Source of the DNA: Streptomyces sp. NRRL B-3428
GTDB lineage: Bacteria; Actinomycetota; Actinomycetes; Streptomycetales; Streptomycetaceae
Length of the DNA: 64,000 nucleotides
Reading direction: 5' to 3'
NCBI GenBank assembly: GCA_000721375.1
Contig: JOGW01000006.1
Coordinates: forward strand, 186,001 to 250,000
Below are positions 25,881 through 35,589 of this stretch, in pieces. The first letter of the stretch is position 1, and each line of letters opens with the position of its first letter. Both the position numbers and the translations under genes were made by a program. The notes beneath the pieces are model-generated. The model did not search any database. It worked only from the letters and a program-made list of their open reading frames with translations, and had not been told where the DNA came from.

Positions 25881-26810
25881 ATGCGCCTCAGCACTGTCAT
25901 CCTCCCCACCACCCCCTGGCACAACGGCGGCCGCGACAAGTGGCAGCGCGCCGAGGAGCTCGGGTTCCACGCCGCGTACACCTATGACCACCTCGCCTGG
26001 CGGAGTTTTCGCGACGGGCCGTGGTTCGGCGCGATCCCCACCCTCACCGCCGCGGCCACGGCGACCGACACGATGCGTCTGGGCACCCTCGTGACCTCGC
26101 CGAACTTCCGGCATCCGGTCACGCTCGCCAAGGAACTGATCTCCCTCGACGACATCTCCGGCGGCCGGATCACCCTCGGTATCGGCGCGGGCGGCAACGG
26201 CTTCGACGCCACCACCCTGCGCAAGGCGGACGAGGAGCAGTGGACGCCCAGGGAGCGGGCCGACCACTTCGCCGAGTTCGTGGCGCTGCTCGACCGGCTG
26301 CTCAGCGAGCCGGCGGAGGTCAGCAGCGAGGGCACGTTCTACTCGGCGACCGAGGCACGCAATCTGCCCGGCTGCGTCCAGTCCCCGCGACTGCCCTTCG
26401 CCGTCGCCGCGACCGGTCCGCGCGGACTGCGTCTGGCCGCACAGCACGGCCAGGCCTGGGTGACCACCGGCGACCCGAAGCTGTACGAGGCGGGCACGCC
26501 CGAGCAGTCCGTCGAAGCCGTCGCCGGACAGGTGGCCAAGCTGGGCACGGCCTGCGCGGACCAGGGCCGCGATGTGGCCGAGCTGGACAAGATCCTGCTC
26601 ACGGGCTTCACCCCGGAGTTCAACCCGGACACCCACGCGGCCGGCGCCCACCCGCTGCGCTCGGTGGACGCGTTCGTCGAGTTCGCGAAGCCGTACGCCG
26701 ATCTCGGCTTCACCGAGCTGGTGGTCCATATGCCCATCGCCGACTCGGTGTTCGCCGCCGACGAGCAGGGCTACGAGCAGATCGCCAAGGAGGCGGCGGC
26801 CCGGCTGTAG
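25881..26810 (+). CDS. LLM class F420-dependent oxidoreductase
   Basis: 309 residues with a luciferase-like TIM barrel. Supporting segments are the N-terminal MRLSTVILPTTPW, YTYDHLAW, LGTLVTSPNFRHPVTLAKE, ISGGRITLGIGAGGNGFD and AVAATGPRGLRLAAQHGQAW. These fit the F420-using branch of the family rather than FMN monooxygenases. The substrate is unknown. TACGCT at 25869-25874 ends 6 bases before the ATG, consistent with a leaderless transcript whose promoter is flanked by two palindromes. Confidence 0.9.
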   Translation: MRLSTVILPTTPWHNGGRDKWQRAEELGFHAAYTYDHLAWRSFRDGPWFGAIPTLTAAATATDTMRLGTLVTSPNFRHPVTLAKELISLDDISGGRITLGIGAGGNGFDATTLRKADEEQWTPRERADHFAEFVALLDRLLSEPAEVSSEGTFYSATEARNLPGCVQSPRLPFAVAATGPRGLRLAAQHGQAWVTTGDPKLYEAGTPEQSVEAVAGQVAKLGTACADQGRDVAELDKILLTGFTPEFNPDTHAAGAHPLRSVDAFVEFAKPYADLGFTELVVHMPIADSVFAADEQGYEQIAKEAAARL

Positions 26811-26830
26811 CCGCCGGGCTGTGAAACGCC

Positions 26831-26869
26831 TGAGCCCCGGTGAGACAGAAAGCCACTCACCGGGGCTCA
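26831..26869 (+). terminator. Strong hairpin terminator after LLM oxidoreductase gene
   Basis: A perfect 14-bp stem pairs 26831-26844 with 26856-26869 (arms begin TGAGCCCCGG) around an 11-nt loop, 20 bases after the stop codon. There is no U tract, as is common for Streptomyces terminators. Confidence 0.8.
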
Positions 26870-26929
26870 CTCCCACTCAGATGTGCACCCGACGGCTCGC
26901 CGCCCGGGCATATACGGGACAATGCCGTT

Positions 26930-27808
26930 GTGACGACCTCCGCAGCAGCCCCGCATCCCGAGCCCGCCCATCCCCGTCCCCGACTGGTCGCCACGGACCT
27001 GGACGGCACCCTGCTGCGGGACGACAAGTCCGTCTCCCCGCGTACGGTCGCGGCGCTCGCCGCCGCCGAAGAGGCCGGGATCGAGGTCTTCTTCGTCACC
27101 GGCCGGCCGGCCCGCTGGATGGATGTCGTCAGCGACCACGTGCACGGCCACGGCCTGGCGATCTGCGGAAACGGCGCCGCGGTGGTCGATCTGCACGGCG
27201 GCCCGGGCCGGCACCGCTTCGTGAAGCTGCGCCCCATGGAGCGCGAGAGCGCCCTCGACGTGGTCGACGTGCTGCGCGCCGCCGTCCCCGGCACGACCTT
27301 CGCGGTCGAGCGCACCGGCGGCCTCGGCTACGAACCGGCGTACCCGCCGCTGCACATGGACCCGGCCCTCGTCACCGCCCCGGCCGAGAAGCTGCTCGCC
27401 GAGGACTCCGATCTCGCCGACCAGCCGATCCTCAAGCTCCTCGCCCACCACGGCGAGCTCTCCCCCGACGACTTCCTCACCCACGCCCGCGCAGCCGTCG
27501 GCCCGCGCGCAGAGGTCACACGCTCAAGCCCCACCGCACTGCTCGAGATCAGCGCCCCGGGTGTCTCCAAGGCCAGCACGCTCGCGCTGTGCTGCGAGGA
27601 GCGCGGTATCCGGCCCGAGGAGGTCGTGGCCTTCGGCGATATGCCCAACGACGTCGAGATGCTGAGCTGGGCAGGACGCGGCTACGCGATGGCCAACGCG
27701 CATCCGGACGTCATCACCGCCGCCTACGGCCGTACGGTCGCCAACAACGACGACGGGGTGGCCGTGATCGTGGAGCAGCTCGTGGCAGAGGCGCAGAGCG
27801 CGGGTTAG
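26930..27808 (+). CDS. HAD-superfamily Cof-type phosphatase
   Basis: 292 residues. Motif I is ATDLDGTLL, motif II VTGRP, and motif IV is in [15 protein letters not shown]. The C2 cap lies between about 90 and 200. It is a paralog of the protein encoded at 10266-11123; both end with AMANAH followed by an acidic ND or NE loop. The substrate is unknown. GTG 26930 is chosen because a GACAAT hexamer precedes it and the conserved part begins just after. Its stop overlaps the stop region of the convergent M23 gene by 4 bases. Confidence 0.88.
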   Translation: MTTSAAAPHPEPAHPRPRLVATDLDGTLLRDDKSVSPRTVAALAAAEEAGIEVFFVTGRPARWMDVVSDHVHGHGLAICGNGAAVVDLHGGPGRHRFVKLRPMERESALDVVDVLRAAVPGTTFAVERTGGLGYEPAYPPLHMDPALVTAPAEKLLAEDSDLADQPILKLLAHHGELSPDDFLTHARAAVGPRAEVTRSSPTALLEISAPGVSKASTLALCCEERGIRPEEVVAFGDMPNDVEMLSWAGRGYAMANAHPDVITAAYGRTVANNDDGVAVIVEQLVAEAQSAG

Positions 27809-28866
27809 AGCTTCACACCCCGCTCGGCCAGCCACTTCTTCGGGTCGACCCCCGACCCCAGATACGGGGTGAGCCGGATCTCGAAGTGCAGATGCGGGCC
27901 GGTCGAGTTGCCGGTCGTGCCCGCCTGCCCGAGCCACTGCCCGGTGCGCACCTTGTCGCCCTGGTCGACGGTGACGGCGGCGAGATGGGCGTACTGCGAG
28001 TAGTAGCCACCGGGATGCTGGACCAGGACCTCCATCCCGAACCCGCCCCCGCACGACACCCGCACCACACGGCCGGCACCGACCGCCCGCACCGGCTCCC
28101 CGATGCCGACCGCGAAGTCCTGGCCGGTGTGGCGGTGGGCCCAGCGGTCGCCGCCGCTGCCGAAACCGGCGGAGAGTTCGTAGGTCCCGACCGGCGTGAC
28201 CCATTTGCGGCCCTCGGGCAGCGTGGGCTGGTCGAGACGTACGGCACCGCGGCAGGCACCCGCCGCGACCTGCTCGTCCGCCTCGCCCTGCAGGGTCCAC
28301 CGGGCGTCTTCGAGCTTCTTCTCGATGCCGTGCTTCAACGTGGCGAGGCGGGCCCGGCGTTCATCGAGCGCATACCAGGCGGCGGCCGCCCGCTGCCGGT
28401 CCTCGTCGAGCCGGCGGGCCGCTTGCCGGGTCTTGTCGATCAGGTGGTTCATGGCCAGATTGGCCTGCAGCGCGAGGCGCTGACCCCGCATCAGCTCCTC
28501 GGGGTCCTCGGCGAGCAGCAGCTGCGCCGCGTACGGCATACCGCCCCCGGAGCGGTACTGCCCGCGCGCGATCCGGCCCAACTCGCCGTTCAGCAGCTTC
28601 AGTTCCTGTCGCCGGTGCTCAAGGAGCACTTCGAGGCGTTGGGCCCTCTTGCGCTGGGTCTCGGCGGCCAGACGGCCCTTCTCGTACTCCTGGGTCGCCT
28701 TCGCCGCGTCCTCCAGGAGGCCGGCCACCTTGCCGCTCGCACCGGGGCCGTGTGCGGGCTGGTCCGTCCTGCCCGGCTCGTCGTCGGCGGTCGCGGGCCC
28801 GGCGAGCGCGAACAGCAGCGCGCTCACCAGGAGCGCGGACGGAATACGACGCGGCGTCAGGAACAT
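27805..28866 (-). CDS. Secreted M23 family (LytM) peptidase with coiled-coil domain
   Basis: 353 residues. The signal peptide ends near GPATADDEP. A long coiled coil spans about 50-205 and includes EYEKGRLAAETQRKRAQRLE, an arrangement like EnvC/NlpD-type murein hydrolase activators. A C-terminal LytM domain follows, with the zinc motif HTGQDFA (HxxxD) and the HLHFE motif. Both metal-binding motifs are intact, so it can be an active D,D-endopeptidase. It probably cleaves or regulates cleavage of cell-wall peptides. It faces the HAD gene tail to tail. Confidence 0.92.
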   Translation of the reverse strand: MFLTPRRIPSALLVSALLFALAGPATADDEPGRTDQPAHGPGASGKVAGLLEDAAKATQEYEKGRLAAETQRKRAQRLEVLLEHRRQELKLLNGELGRIARGQYRSGGGMPYAAQLLLAEDPEELMRGQRLALQANLAMNHLIDKTRQAARRLDEDRQRAAAAWYALDERRARLATLKHGIEKKLEDARWTLQGEADEQVAAGACRGAVRLDQPTLPEGRKWVTPVGTYELSAGFGSGGDRWAHRHTGQDFAVGIGEPVRAVGAGRVVRVSCGGGFGMEVLVQHPGGYYSQYAHLAAVTVDQGDKVRTGQWLGQAGTTGNSTGPHLHFEIRLTPYLGSGVDPKKWLAERGVKL

Positions 28867-28995
28867 GCACGGATCGTCACCCGCCGGTTGACGCCACGCC
28901 CGTACGAACGGGGCACAGGGGTGACCCTTGCCCCATACGGGGTCGGGGAGTTGGGCCGAACAGGGGCTTGGGTCCGCAGCCCACCCCGTGGGCTG

Positions 28996-29113
28996 GACAG
29001 ACCCCTCCCTCCCGGGGGCCGAGCCTCTTTGACCCTATCGCCCACCACTGACAACGCTCAGTGATCGCCCACCACTGACACCGCTCAGCGCCCACCACTG
29101 ACAACGCTCAGTG
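28996..29113. repeat. Dispersed repeat copy B running into three tandem hairpin units
   Basis: 28996-29057 matches copy A at 11141-11202. From 29039, CGCCCACCACTGACA-type units occur three times (about 29039, 29066 and 29089). The first and third contain CACTGA-CAACGC-TCAGTG, a 6-bp inverted repeat. The third unit includes the stop codon of the histidine kinase gene, for which the hairpins may act as terminators. Confidence 0.7.
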
Positions 29114-30886
29114 CGGCGCCTCCCACACCACCGTCGTCCCCGCCCCGTCCTCGCCGATCCCCGGCCCGTACCAGCTGTCACCGCCCAGCGACTCGGCCCG
29201 CCGCTTGAGGTTCTTCAGGCCGCTGCGCCGGCCGCCCTCGGGGATCCCGACCCCGTCGTCGGACACCGTCAGCCGTACGCCCTCGCTGCCGTCCGGCAGC
29301 TCGGCCTGGGCATCGACCACGACCTCGATCCGTGCCGCCTCCGCATGCCGGAAGGCGTTGGACAGCGCCTCCCGCAGTGCCGCGATCAGGTTCTTGCCGG
29401 TCAGCTCGCCGACCACGGCGTCCACCGGACCGAGGAAACGGTGCGCGGGCTTGAACCCGAGCGGCACCGCGGCCATGTTGATCTCCCTGAGCACCCGGGT
29501 CCGCAGCCCTGACGGGGCTTCGGCGGGTCCCTGCTGCAGGGCGAAGATCGCGGTTCGGATCTCCTGGATGGTCACGTCGAGTTCGTCGACGGCCTTGGCG
29601 ACGCCGGTCTGGACCTCGGGCACGATCGAGCGCCGGTGCGCGCTCTCCAGCATCATCCCGGTGGCGAACAGCCGCTGGATCACCAGATCGTGCAGGTCAC
29701 GGGCGATCCGGTCACGGTCCTCGAAGACCGCGAGCCGCTCACGGTCGCGCTGCGCCTCGGCCATCATCAGCGCGAGCGCGGCCTGCGCGGCGAACTGCAC
29801 CGCAAGGGTCTTCTCGGCCTCGGTGTAGGGCTGCGCGCCGTTCACGCGCGGGGCCGCGAGCACCCCGAGCACCCGGCCGCCGCTCTCCAGCGGAAGGAAC
29901 ATGGTGGGTCCGTAGGCCCGGGCGAGCTCGGTGATCAGCCGGTCGTCGGTAGCGGCGTCGTCGATGAAGACCGGTTCGCCGCAGAGCACAAGGTCGACGA
30001 CCGGAGACTCGGGCGGTACGAGCAGACCGAGCGCCGTGGCCGGGCCGCGTTCGGTGGACTCGGCCACGATTTCCAGGCCGCCCTCCTCGGCGGTGAGCAG
30101 CACGAAGGCCGCCGAGGAAGCGGCGAGCTTACGGGCCTGCTCGGCGACGACGGTCAGCGATTCATCGGCGTCGGCCCCGGAGAGCAGCGCGGTCGTGACG
30201 GCCACGGATCCGTCGATCCACCGCTCGCGCTGCCGGGTGGCCTCGTAGAGCCGCGCGTTGCCGATCTGGATACCGGCCTCGGTCGCAAGGACCTTGACCA
30301 TGTGCAGGTCGTAGATGCTGAAGCTGCCGCCGCCGCGCTTCTCGGTCAGATACAGATTGCCGAAGACCTCGCCGCCCACCCTGATCGGTACACCGAGGAA
30401 GGTCCGCATCGGGGGGTGGTTCGGCGGGAAACCGACCGCACGCGGGTCCTCGGTCAGATCGTCCAGACGTACCGTCGCCGGATCCTTGATCAGCGCGCCG
30501 AGCAGCCCGCTCCTGCCGTCGGGGAGCGAGCCGATCAGCTTGTGGTGATCGGCGGGAATCCCGTACGTGACGAAGTCGGCGAGCCCGTCGCCCTTGTCGT
30601 TGATCACTCCGATCGCCGCGTACTTGGCACCGGTGAGGCTGGCCGCGGTCTCCGCGATGCGGTCGAGCGTGGTGTGCAGATGGAGCCCGCTGCCCACCGA
30701 GACCATCGCCTCCAGGAGCTGCGGAAGGCGGGCCGCGAGCTCCTCGGGCAGGGACTGCAGACTGCGTGCGGCCTGCTCGGCGGCGGCGGTGCCGGTCACG
30801 TCCCGCTCCGGGAAGGGAGGCGGGTCTTCGGGCAGCTCTTCAGGCAGCTCTTCGGGCAGGCCCTTGGGCAGTACGGAGTCTTGCAT
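29108..30886 (-). CDS. GAF-domain sensor histidine kinase (DevS/DosS-like architecture)
   Basis: 592 residues, no transmembrane segment. Two GAF domains lie at about 65-205 (AASLTGAKYAAIGVIND) and 225-375. A HisKA_3 domain has the phosphorylated His399 in ARDLHDLVIQRLF, and a HATPase domain has N-box ALSNAFRHAEAA and DDGVGIPEGG. This is the layout of DevS-type kinases that bind heme and sense O2/NO/redox. No response regulator is adjacent. Location 71 bp after cydCD, in the same direction, suggests a link to respiration. A GTG upstream in frame is an alternative start because the ATG lacks a well-spaced ribosome binding site. Confidence 0.9.
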   Translation of the reverse strand: MQDSVLPKGLPEELPEELPEDPPPFPERDVTGTAAAEQAARSLQSLPEELAARLPQLLEAMVSVGSGLHLHTTLDRIAETAASLTGAKYAAIGVINDKGDGLADFVTYGIPADHHKLIGSLPDGRSGLLGALIKDPATVRLDDLTEDPRAVGFPPNHPPMRTFLGVPIRVGGEVFGNLYLTEKRGGGSFSIYDLHMVKVLATEAGIQIGNARLYEATRQRERWIDGSVAVTTALLSGADADESLTVVAEQARKLAASSAAFVLLTAEEGGLEIVAESTERGPATALGLLVPPESPVVDLVLCGEPVFIDDAATDDRLITELARAYGPTMFLPLESGGRVLGVLAAPRVNGAQPYTEAEKTLAVQFAAQAALALMMAEAQRDRERLAVFEDRDRIARDLHDLVIQRLFATGMMLESAHRRSIVPEVQTGVAKAVDELDVTIQEIRTAIFALQQGPAEAPSGLRTRVLREINMAAVPLGFKPAHRFLGPVDAVVGELTGKNLIAALREALSNAFRHAEAARIEVVVDAQAELPDGSEGVRLTVSDDGVGIPEGGRRSGLKNLKRRAESLGGDSWYGPGIGEDGAGTTVVWEAPH

Positions 30887-30957
30887 ACCCTTGAGCCTAG
30901 TTAGTCCGAATATCTGAGGAAAGTCAGGTACGGTCCAGCGCACCCGAAGCAGTGCCG

Positions 30958-33900
30958 CTAGCCGACCAGAACCTCGGCCTCGCGCTCCCGCTCCACCATC
31001 GCGCGCAGCGGCCCCACCACCTCCACCAGCTCCGCGTACGTCCCCCGCTGCACCACACGCCCGCCCTCGAGCACCAGCACCTCGTCCACCGTCTCCAGAC
31101 CCGCGAGCCGATGCGTGATCAGCACGGTCGCCGTGCCCTCCGTCGCGGCCAGCAGATCCGCGGTCAGCGCGTCCGCGGTGGGCAGATCGAGATGCTCGGC
31201 CGGCTCGTCCAGTACGAGGACGGGGAACCTGGCGAGCAGCGCCCGCGCGAGTGCCAGCCGCTGCCGCTGGCCACCGGAAAGCCGCGCCCCGTGCTCCCCG
31301 ACCAGCGTGTCGAGGCCGTCCGGCAGCGAGTCCACCCACTCCAGGAGCCGTGCCCGCCCGAGCGCCTCGCGCAGTTCGTCGTCCGAGGCGTCCGTCCGTG
31401 CGAGCCGCAGGTTCTCGCGTACGGAACTGTCGAAGAGATGCGCGTCCTGGGCGCAGAGTCCGACCCGCCGCCGTACCGCGTCGCTGTTCATCGCGTACGC
31501 ATCCACCCCGGCCAGCGTGTACGTACCGCCTTGGGCGTCGAGGAACCGGAGGAGCACCTGCGCAAGCGTGGTCTTACCGGACCCGGAAGGACCCACGACC
31601 GCGATCCGCCGCCCTTGCTCCAAGGTCAGATCGAATCCGGCGAGCGCGTCCCTTTCCTGGCCGGGGTGGCGGGCCGAGATCCCCCTCAGGTGCAGCGGGA
31701 AGGGCTCTGCGGGCGCCGTGGCGGACACCTTGGGCTCGTGCACGGGCTCGGGCGCGTCAAGGACCTCGAACACCCGCTCCGCACTGCGCCGCACCCGCTG
31801 CCGGTACTGCACGGCGAGCGGCAGCCCGGTTACGGCCTCGAAGGCGGCCAGCGGAGTCAGTACGACGACGGCGAGCGAGACCCCGCTCAGACGCCCGTCC
31901 CCGACCGCCGCGACACCTACGGCTCCGGCCGCGACCACGGTGAGTCCGCAGATCAGCGCGGTGAGCCCGGCGCCGAGCGCGGTCGCCCCCGCACCTCGCG
32001 AGGTGATCCGGGTGAGCTCGGTGTCGGCGGCGCGGGCCTTTGCCGTACGGGAACCGAGCGCGCCCGCGACCGTCAACTCGGCCGTCCCGGTGAGCAGATC
32101 GGCCACCCGGGTCGACAGTTCGCCGCGGGCGGGCGCGAGCCGGCGCTCGGCGCGACGGGCCATGAGCCCGCTCAGCCACGGCACCCCGACCCCGGCGAGC
32201 AGCAGCCCGACGGCCAGCAGAGCACCCGCCTCGGGAAGGAGCCACGCGGTGAACCCGGCCGCGCCCACACCGACGACCAGCGCCGCGCCCGCGGGCAGCA
32301 GCCAGCGCAGCCAGTAGTCCTGGAGCGCGTCCACATCGCTGACGAGCCGCGAGAGCAGATCCCCGCGCCGGGTCTTCCGAAGACCGGCGGGCGCGAGCCG
32401 CTCAAGGCGCCGGTAGACGGCGACGCGGGTGTCGGCCAGCATCCGCAGCACGGCGTCATGCGTGACGAGCCGCTCCGCGTACCGGAAGACCGCCCGTCCG
32501 ATACCGAAGGCGCGGGTCGCGGTCACGGCCACCAGCAGATGCAGTACGGGCGGCTGCAGCGAGGCCTTGGAGATCAGCCAGCCGGACGTGGCCATCAGCC
32601 CCACCGCGCTGCCCAGCGCGAGCGAACCGAGGAAGAGACCGAGCAGCAGCCGGCCACGCCGCTCACCGGCCGTCTTGCGTACGCGGGCGAGGACTCCGGC
32701 GCGTACGGACACCTCATCCGCTGCTTCGACAGCGGGGGCCACGAGCCCTTCACCCCCGGCGGCCGCCTCCGCGACACCTTCCCTCAGCGCCGAGGCCGCG
32801 GCAGGAGCGGCCGACTGCCCGCTCTGCACACCCCCCTCGATCCGCACGACCCGGTCCGCCACCGCGAGCAGCGCGGGCCGGTGCACCACGAGCAGCACGG
32901 TCCTGCCCACCGCGAGCCGCCGTACCGCGTCCACGATCTGCGCCTCGGTGGCCCCGTCGAGCGCGGCCGTCGGCTCGTCCAGCAGCAGCACGGGCCGGTC
33001 CGCGAGGAACGCCCGGGCCAGCGCGAGCCGTTGCTTCTGCCCGGCCGAAAGCCCGGCCCCGTCCTCGCCGAGCAAGGTGGCGATGCCCTGCGGCAGCGCG
33101 TCCACGAAATCCAGCGCCCCGGCGTCCGCGAGCGCCGAGCGCACCTGCTCGTCGGTTGCGTCCGGTCGCGCGAGCCGTACGTTCTCCGCGAGCGTCCCCG
33201 CGTACACATGCGGCCGCTGCGGCACCCATGCCACCTGTTCGTGCCACGCACCGGGCGCTACGGCCGCAAGGTCGGTCCCGCCGACCCGGATCGCACCTTC
33301 ATCAGGCCGTACGAAACCGAGCACCGCACTCAGCAAGGTGCTCTTGCCGGCCCCGCTGGGCCCGACGAGCGCCACGGTCTCCCCCTCGCCGACCGTGAAC
33401 GACACCCCCTCCACGGCCACCGAATCCCGCCCGGGATAGCGCACGGTCACATCCTCGACGCTCAGCTCCCCGCGCGGCGCGGGCCCGTCACCGGCCTCGG
33501 GCAGCGGAGTCTCAAGGACGGCGAAGATCTCCTCGGCGGCCGCGAGCCCTTCCGCCGCCGCGTGGTACTGCGCCCCGACCTGGCGCAGCGGCAGATACGC
33601 CTCGGGCGCGAGCACCAGGACGACGAGACCGATGTAGAGATCCAACTCGCCGTGCACGAGCCGCATCCCGATGGTCACCGCGACGAGCGCGACGGAGAGG
33701 GTGGCGAGCAGTTCCAGGGCGAAGGAGGAGATGAAGGCGATACGCAGGGTCCGCATGGTCGCCTGCCGGTACTCACCGGTGATCTTCCGGATCGACTCGG
33801 CCTGCGCCTTGGCCCGCCCGAACACCTTCAGCGTGGGCAGCCCCGCGACGACATCGAGGAAGTGCCCGGACAGGCGCGAGAGCAGCTTCCACTGGCGGTC

Positions 33901-34458
33901 TATCCGCGCCTGGGTGGCCCAGCCGATCAGGATCATGAAGAGCGGGATCAGCGGCAGCGTCACCACGATGATCGCCGCGGACACCCAGTCCTCGGTCACG
34001 ATCCGCGCGAGTACGGCCACGGGTACGACGATCGCGAGCCCCAACTGCGGGAGATAGCGCGCGAAATAGTCGTCGAGCGCGTCTACCCCCCGGGTGGCGA
34101 GCGCGACCAGCGATCCGGTCCGCTGGCCGCTCAGCCAGCCGGGTCCCAGTGCGGTGGCCTGTCCGAGCAGCCTCCCCCTCAGCTCGGACTTCACCGCCGC
34201 ACTCGCCTTGTGCGCGGCCAGCTCCGTCAGCCAGCCGATCAGCCCGCGCCCGGCGGCGACGGCCGCGAGCAGCAGGAGCGGTGTGCCCAACTCGCTTGTG
34301 GTGAGCCCCTCCTCGAAGCCCCCCACCACGATCTCGGCGATCAGCATCGCCTGCGCGATGACCAGACCGGCCCCGGCAAGACCGAGCACCACGATGGCGA
34401 TGAGGAAGAGGCGGGTGGCCTGTGCGTAGCGCATGAGCCGCGGGTCGACCGGTTTCAC
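30958..34458 (-). CDS. cydCD: Fused CydD-CydC thiol/heme ABC exporter for cytochrome bd assembly
   Basis: 1166 residues holding two complete transmembrane-plus-ATPase halves. In the first half Walker A is GPSGAGKST and the signature LSAGQKQRLALARAF. In the second half Walker A is GPSGSGKTT and the signature LSGGQRQRLALARAL. CydDC exports cysteine/glutathione and is needed to assemble bd oxidase; in many bacteria the halves are separate genes, whereas the fusion is normal in Streptomyces. The GTG start at 34458 lies in the centre of a parS site and has GGAGG 9 bases upstream. Confidence 0.95.
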   Translation of the reverse strand: MKPVDPRLMRYAQATRLFLIAIVVLGLAGAGLVIAQAMLIAEIVVGGFEEGLTTSELGTPLLLLAAVAAGRGLIGWLTELAAHKASAAVKSELRGRLLGQATALGPGWLSGQRTGSLVALATRGVDALDDYFARYLPQLGLAIVVPVAVLARIVTEDWVSAAIIVVTLPLIPLFMILIGWATQARIDRQWKLLSRLSGHFLDVVAGLPTLKVFGRAKAQAESIRKITGEYRQATMRTLRIAFISSFALELLATLSVALVAVTIGMRLVHGELDLYIGLVVLVLAPEAYLPLRQVGAQYHAAAEGLAAAEEIFAVLETPLPEAGDGPAPRGELSVEDVTVRYPGRDSVAVEGVSFTVGEGETVALVGPSGAGKSTLLSAVLGFVRPDEGAIRVGGTDLAAVAPGAWHEQVAWVPQRPHVYAGTLAENVRLARPDATDEQVRSALADAGALDFVDALPQGIATLLGEDGAGLSAGQKQRLALARAFLADRPVLLLDEPTAALDGATEAQIVDAVRRLAVGRTVLLVVHRPALLAVADRVVRIEGGVQSGQSAAPAAASALREGVAEAAAGGEGLVAPAVEAADEVSVRAGVLARVRKTAGERRGRLLLGLFLGSLALGSAVGLMATSGWLISKASLQPPVLHLLVAVTATRAFGIGRAVFRYAERLVTHDAVLRMLADTRVAVYRRLERLAPAGLRKTRRGDLLSRLVSDVDALQDYWLRWLLPAGAALVVGVGAAGFTAWLLPEAGALLAVGLLLAGVGVPWLSGLMARRAERRLAPARGELSTRVADLLTGTAELTVAGALGSRTAKARAADTELTRITSRGAGATALGAGLTALICGLTVVAAGAVGVAAVGDGRLSGVSLAVVVLTPLAAFEAVTGLPLAVQYRQRVRRSAERVFEVLDAPEPVHEPKVSATAPAEPFPLHLRGISARHPGQERDALAGFDLTLEQGRRIAVVGPSGSGKTTLAQVLLRFLDAQGGTYTLAGVDAYAMNSDAVRRRVGLCAQDAHLFDSSVRENLRLARTDASDDELREALGRARLLEWVDSLPDGLDTLVGEHGARLSGGQRQRLALARALLARFPVLVLDEPAEHLDLPTADALTADLLAATEGTATVLITHRLAGLETVDEVLVLEGGRVVQRGTYAELVEVVGPLRAMVEREREAEVLVG

Positions 34459-34466
34459 GTGAAACA
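34451..34466. promoter_or_regulatory. parS-type ParB binding site overlapping cydCD start
   Basis: Matches TGTTTCACGTGAAACA at 15 of 16 positions (first base G). The central CAC on the plus strand is the complement of the cydCD GTG start codon. Confidence 0.9.
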
Positions 34467-34495
34467 GCCTCCATGACGAGAACCAGTACGAGAAA

Positions 34496-34540
34496 GGGGT
34501 GCGCCAACCGCCCGTATCGGACGATGAGTCGGCGCACCCC
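34496..34540 (-). terminator. Terminator-like hairpin between cydB and cydCD
   Basis: GGGGTGCGCC (34496-34505) pairs with GGCGCACCCC (34531-34540). Read on the minus strand the stem is followed by TTTCTCG. It could lower cydCD expression relative to cydAB. Confidence 0.6.
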
Positions 34541-34562
34541 TGGACTTCACACGATCACACGC

Positions 34563-35567
<1,005 letters not shown>

Positions 35568-35589
35568 ACCGTCAATCCCTCTCTCTCCC

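Noticed and set aside
26572..29064. 830-codon plus-strand ORF spanning HAD and M23 genes
   Set aside because: Crosses two well-supported genes and a terminator, has Arg/Pro-rich shadow composition and no domain.
30952..34476. 1174-codon plus-strand ORF opposite cydCD
   Set aside because: It is a GC-bias shadow: the protein is full of Arg/Gly/Pro/His with no domain, while the minus strand encodes an intact CydDC fusion.
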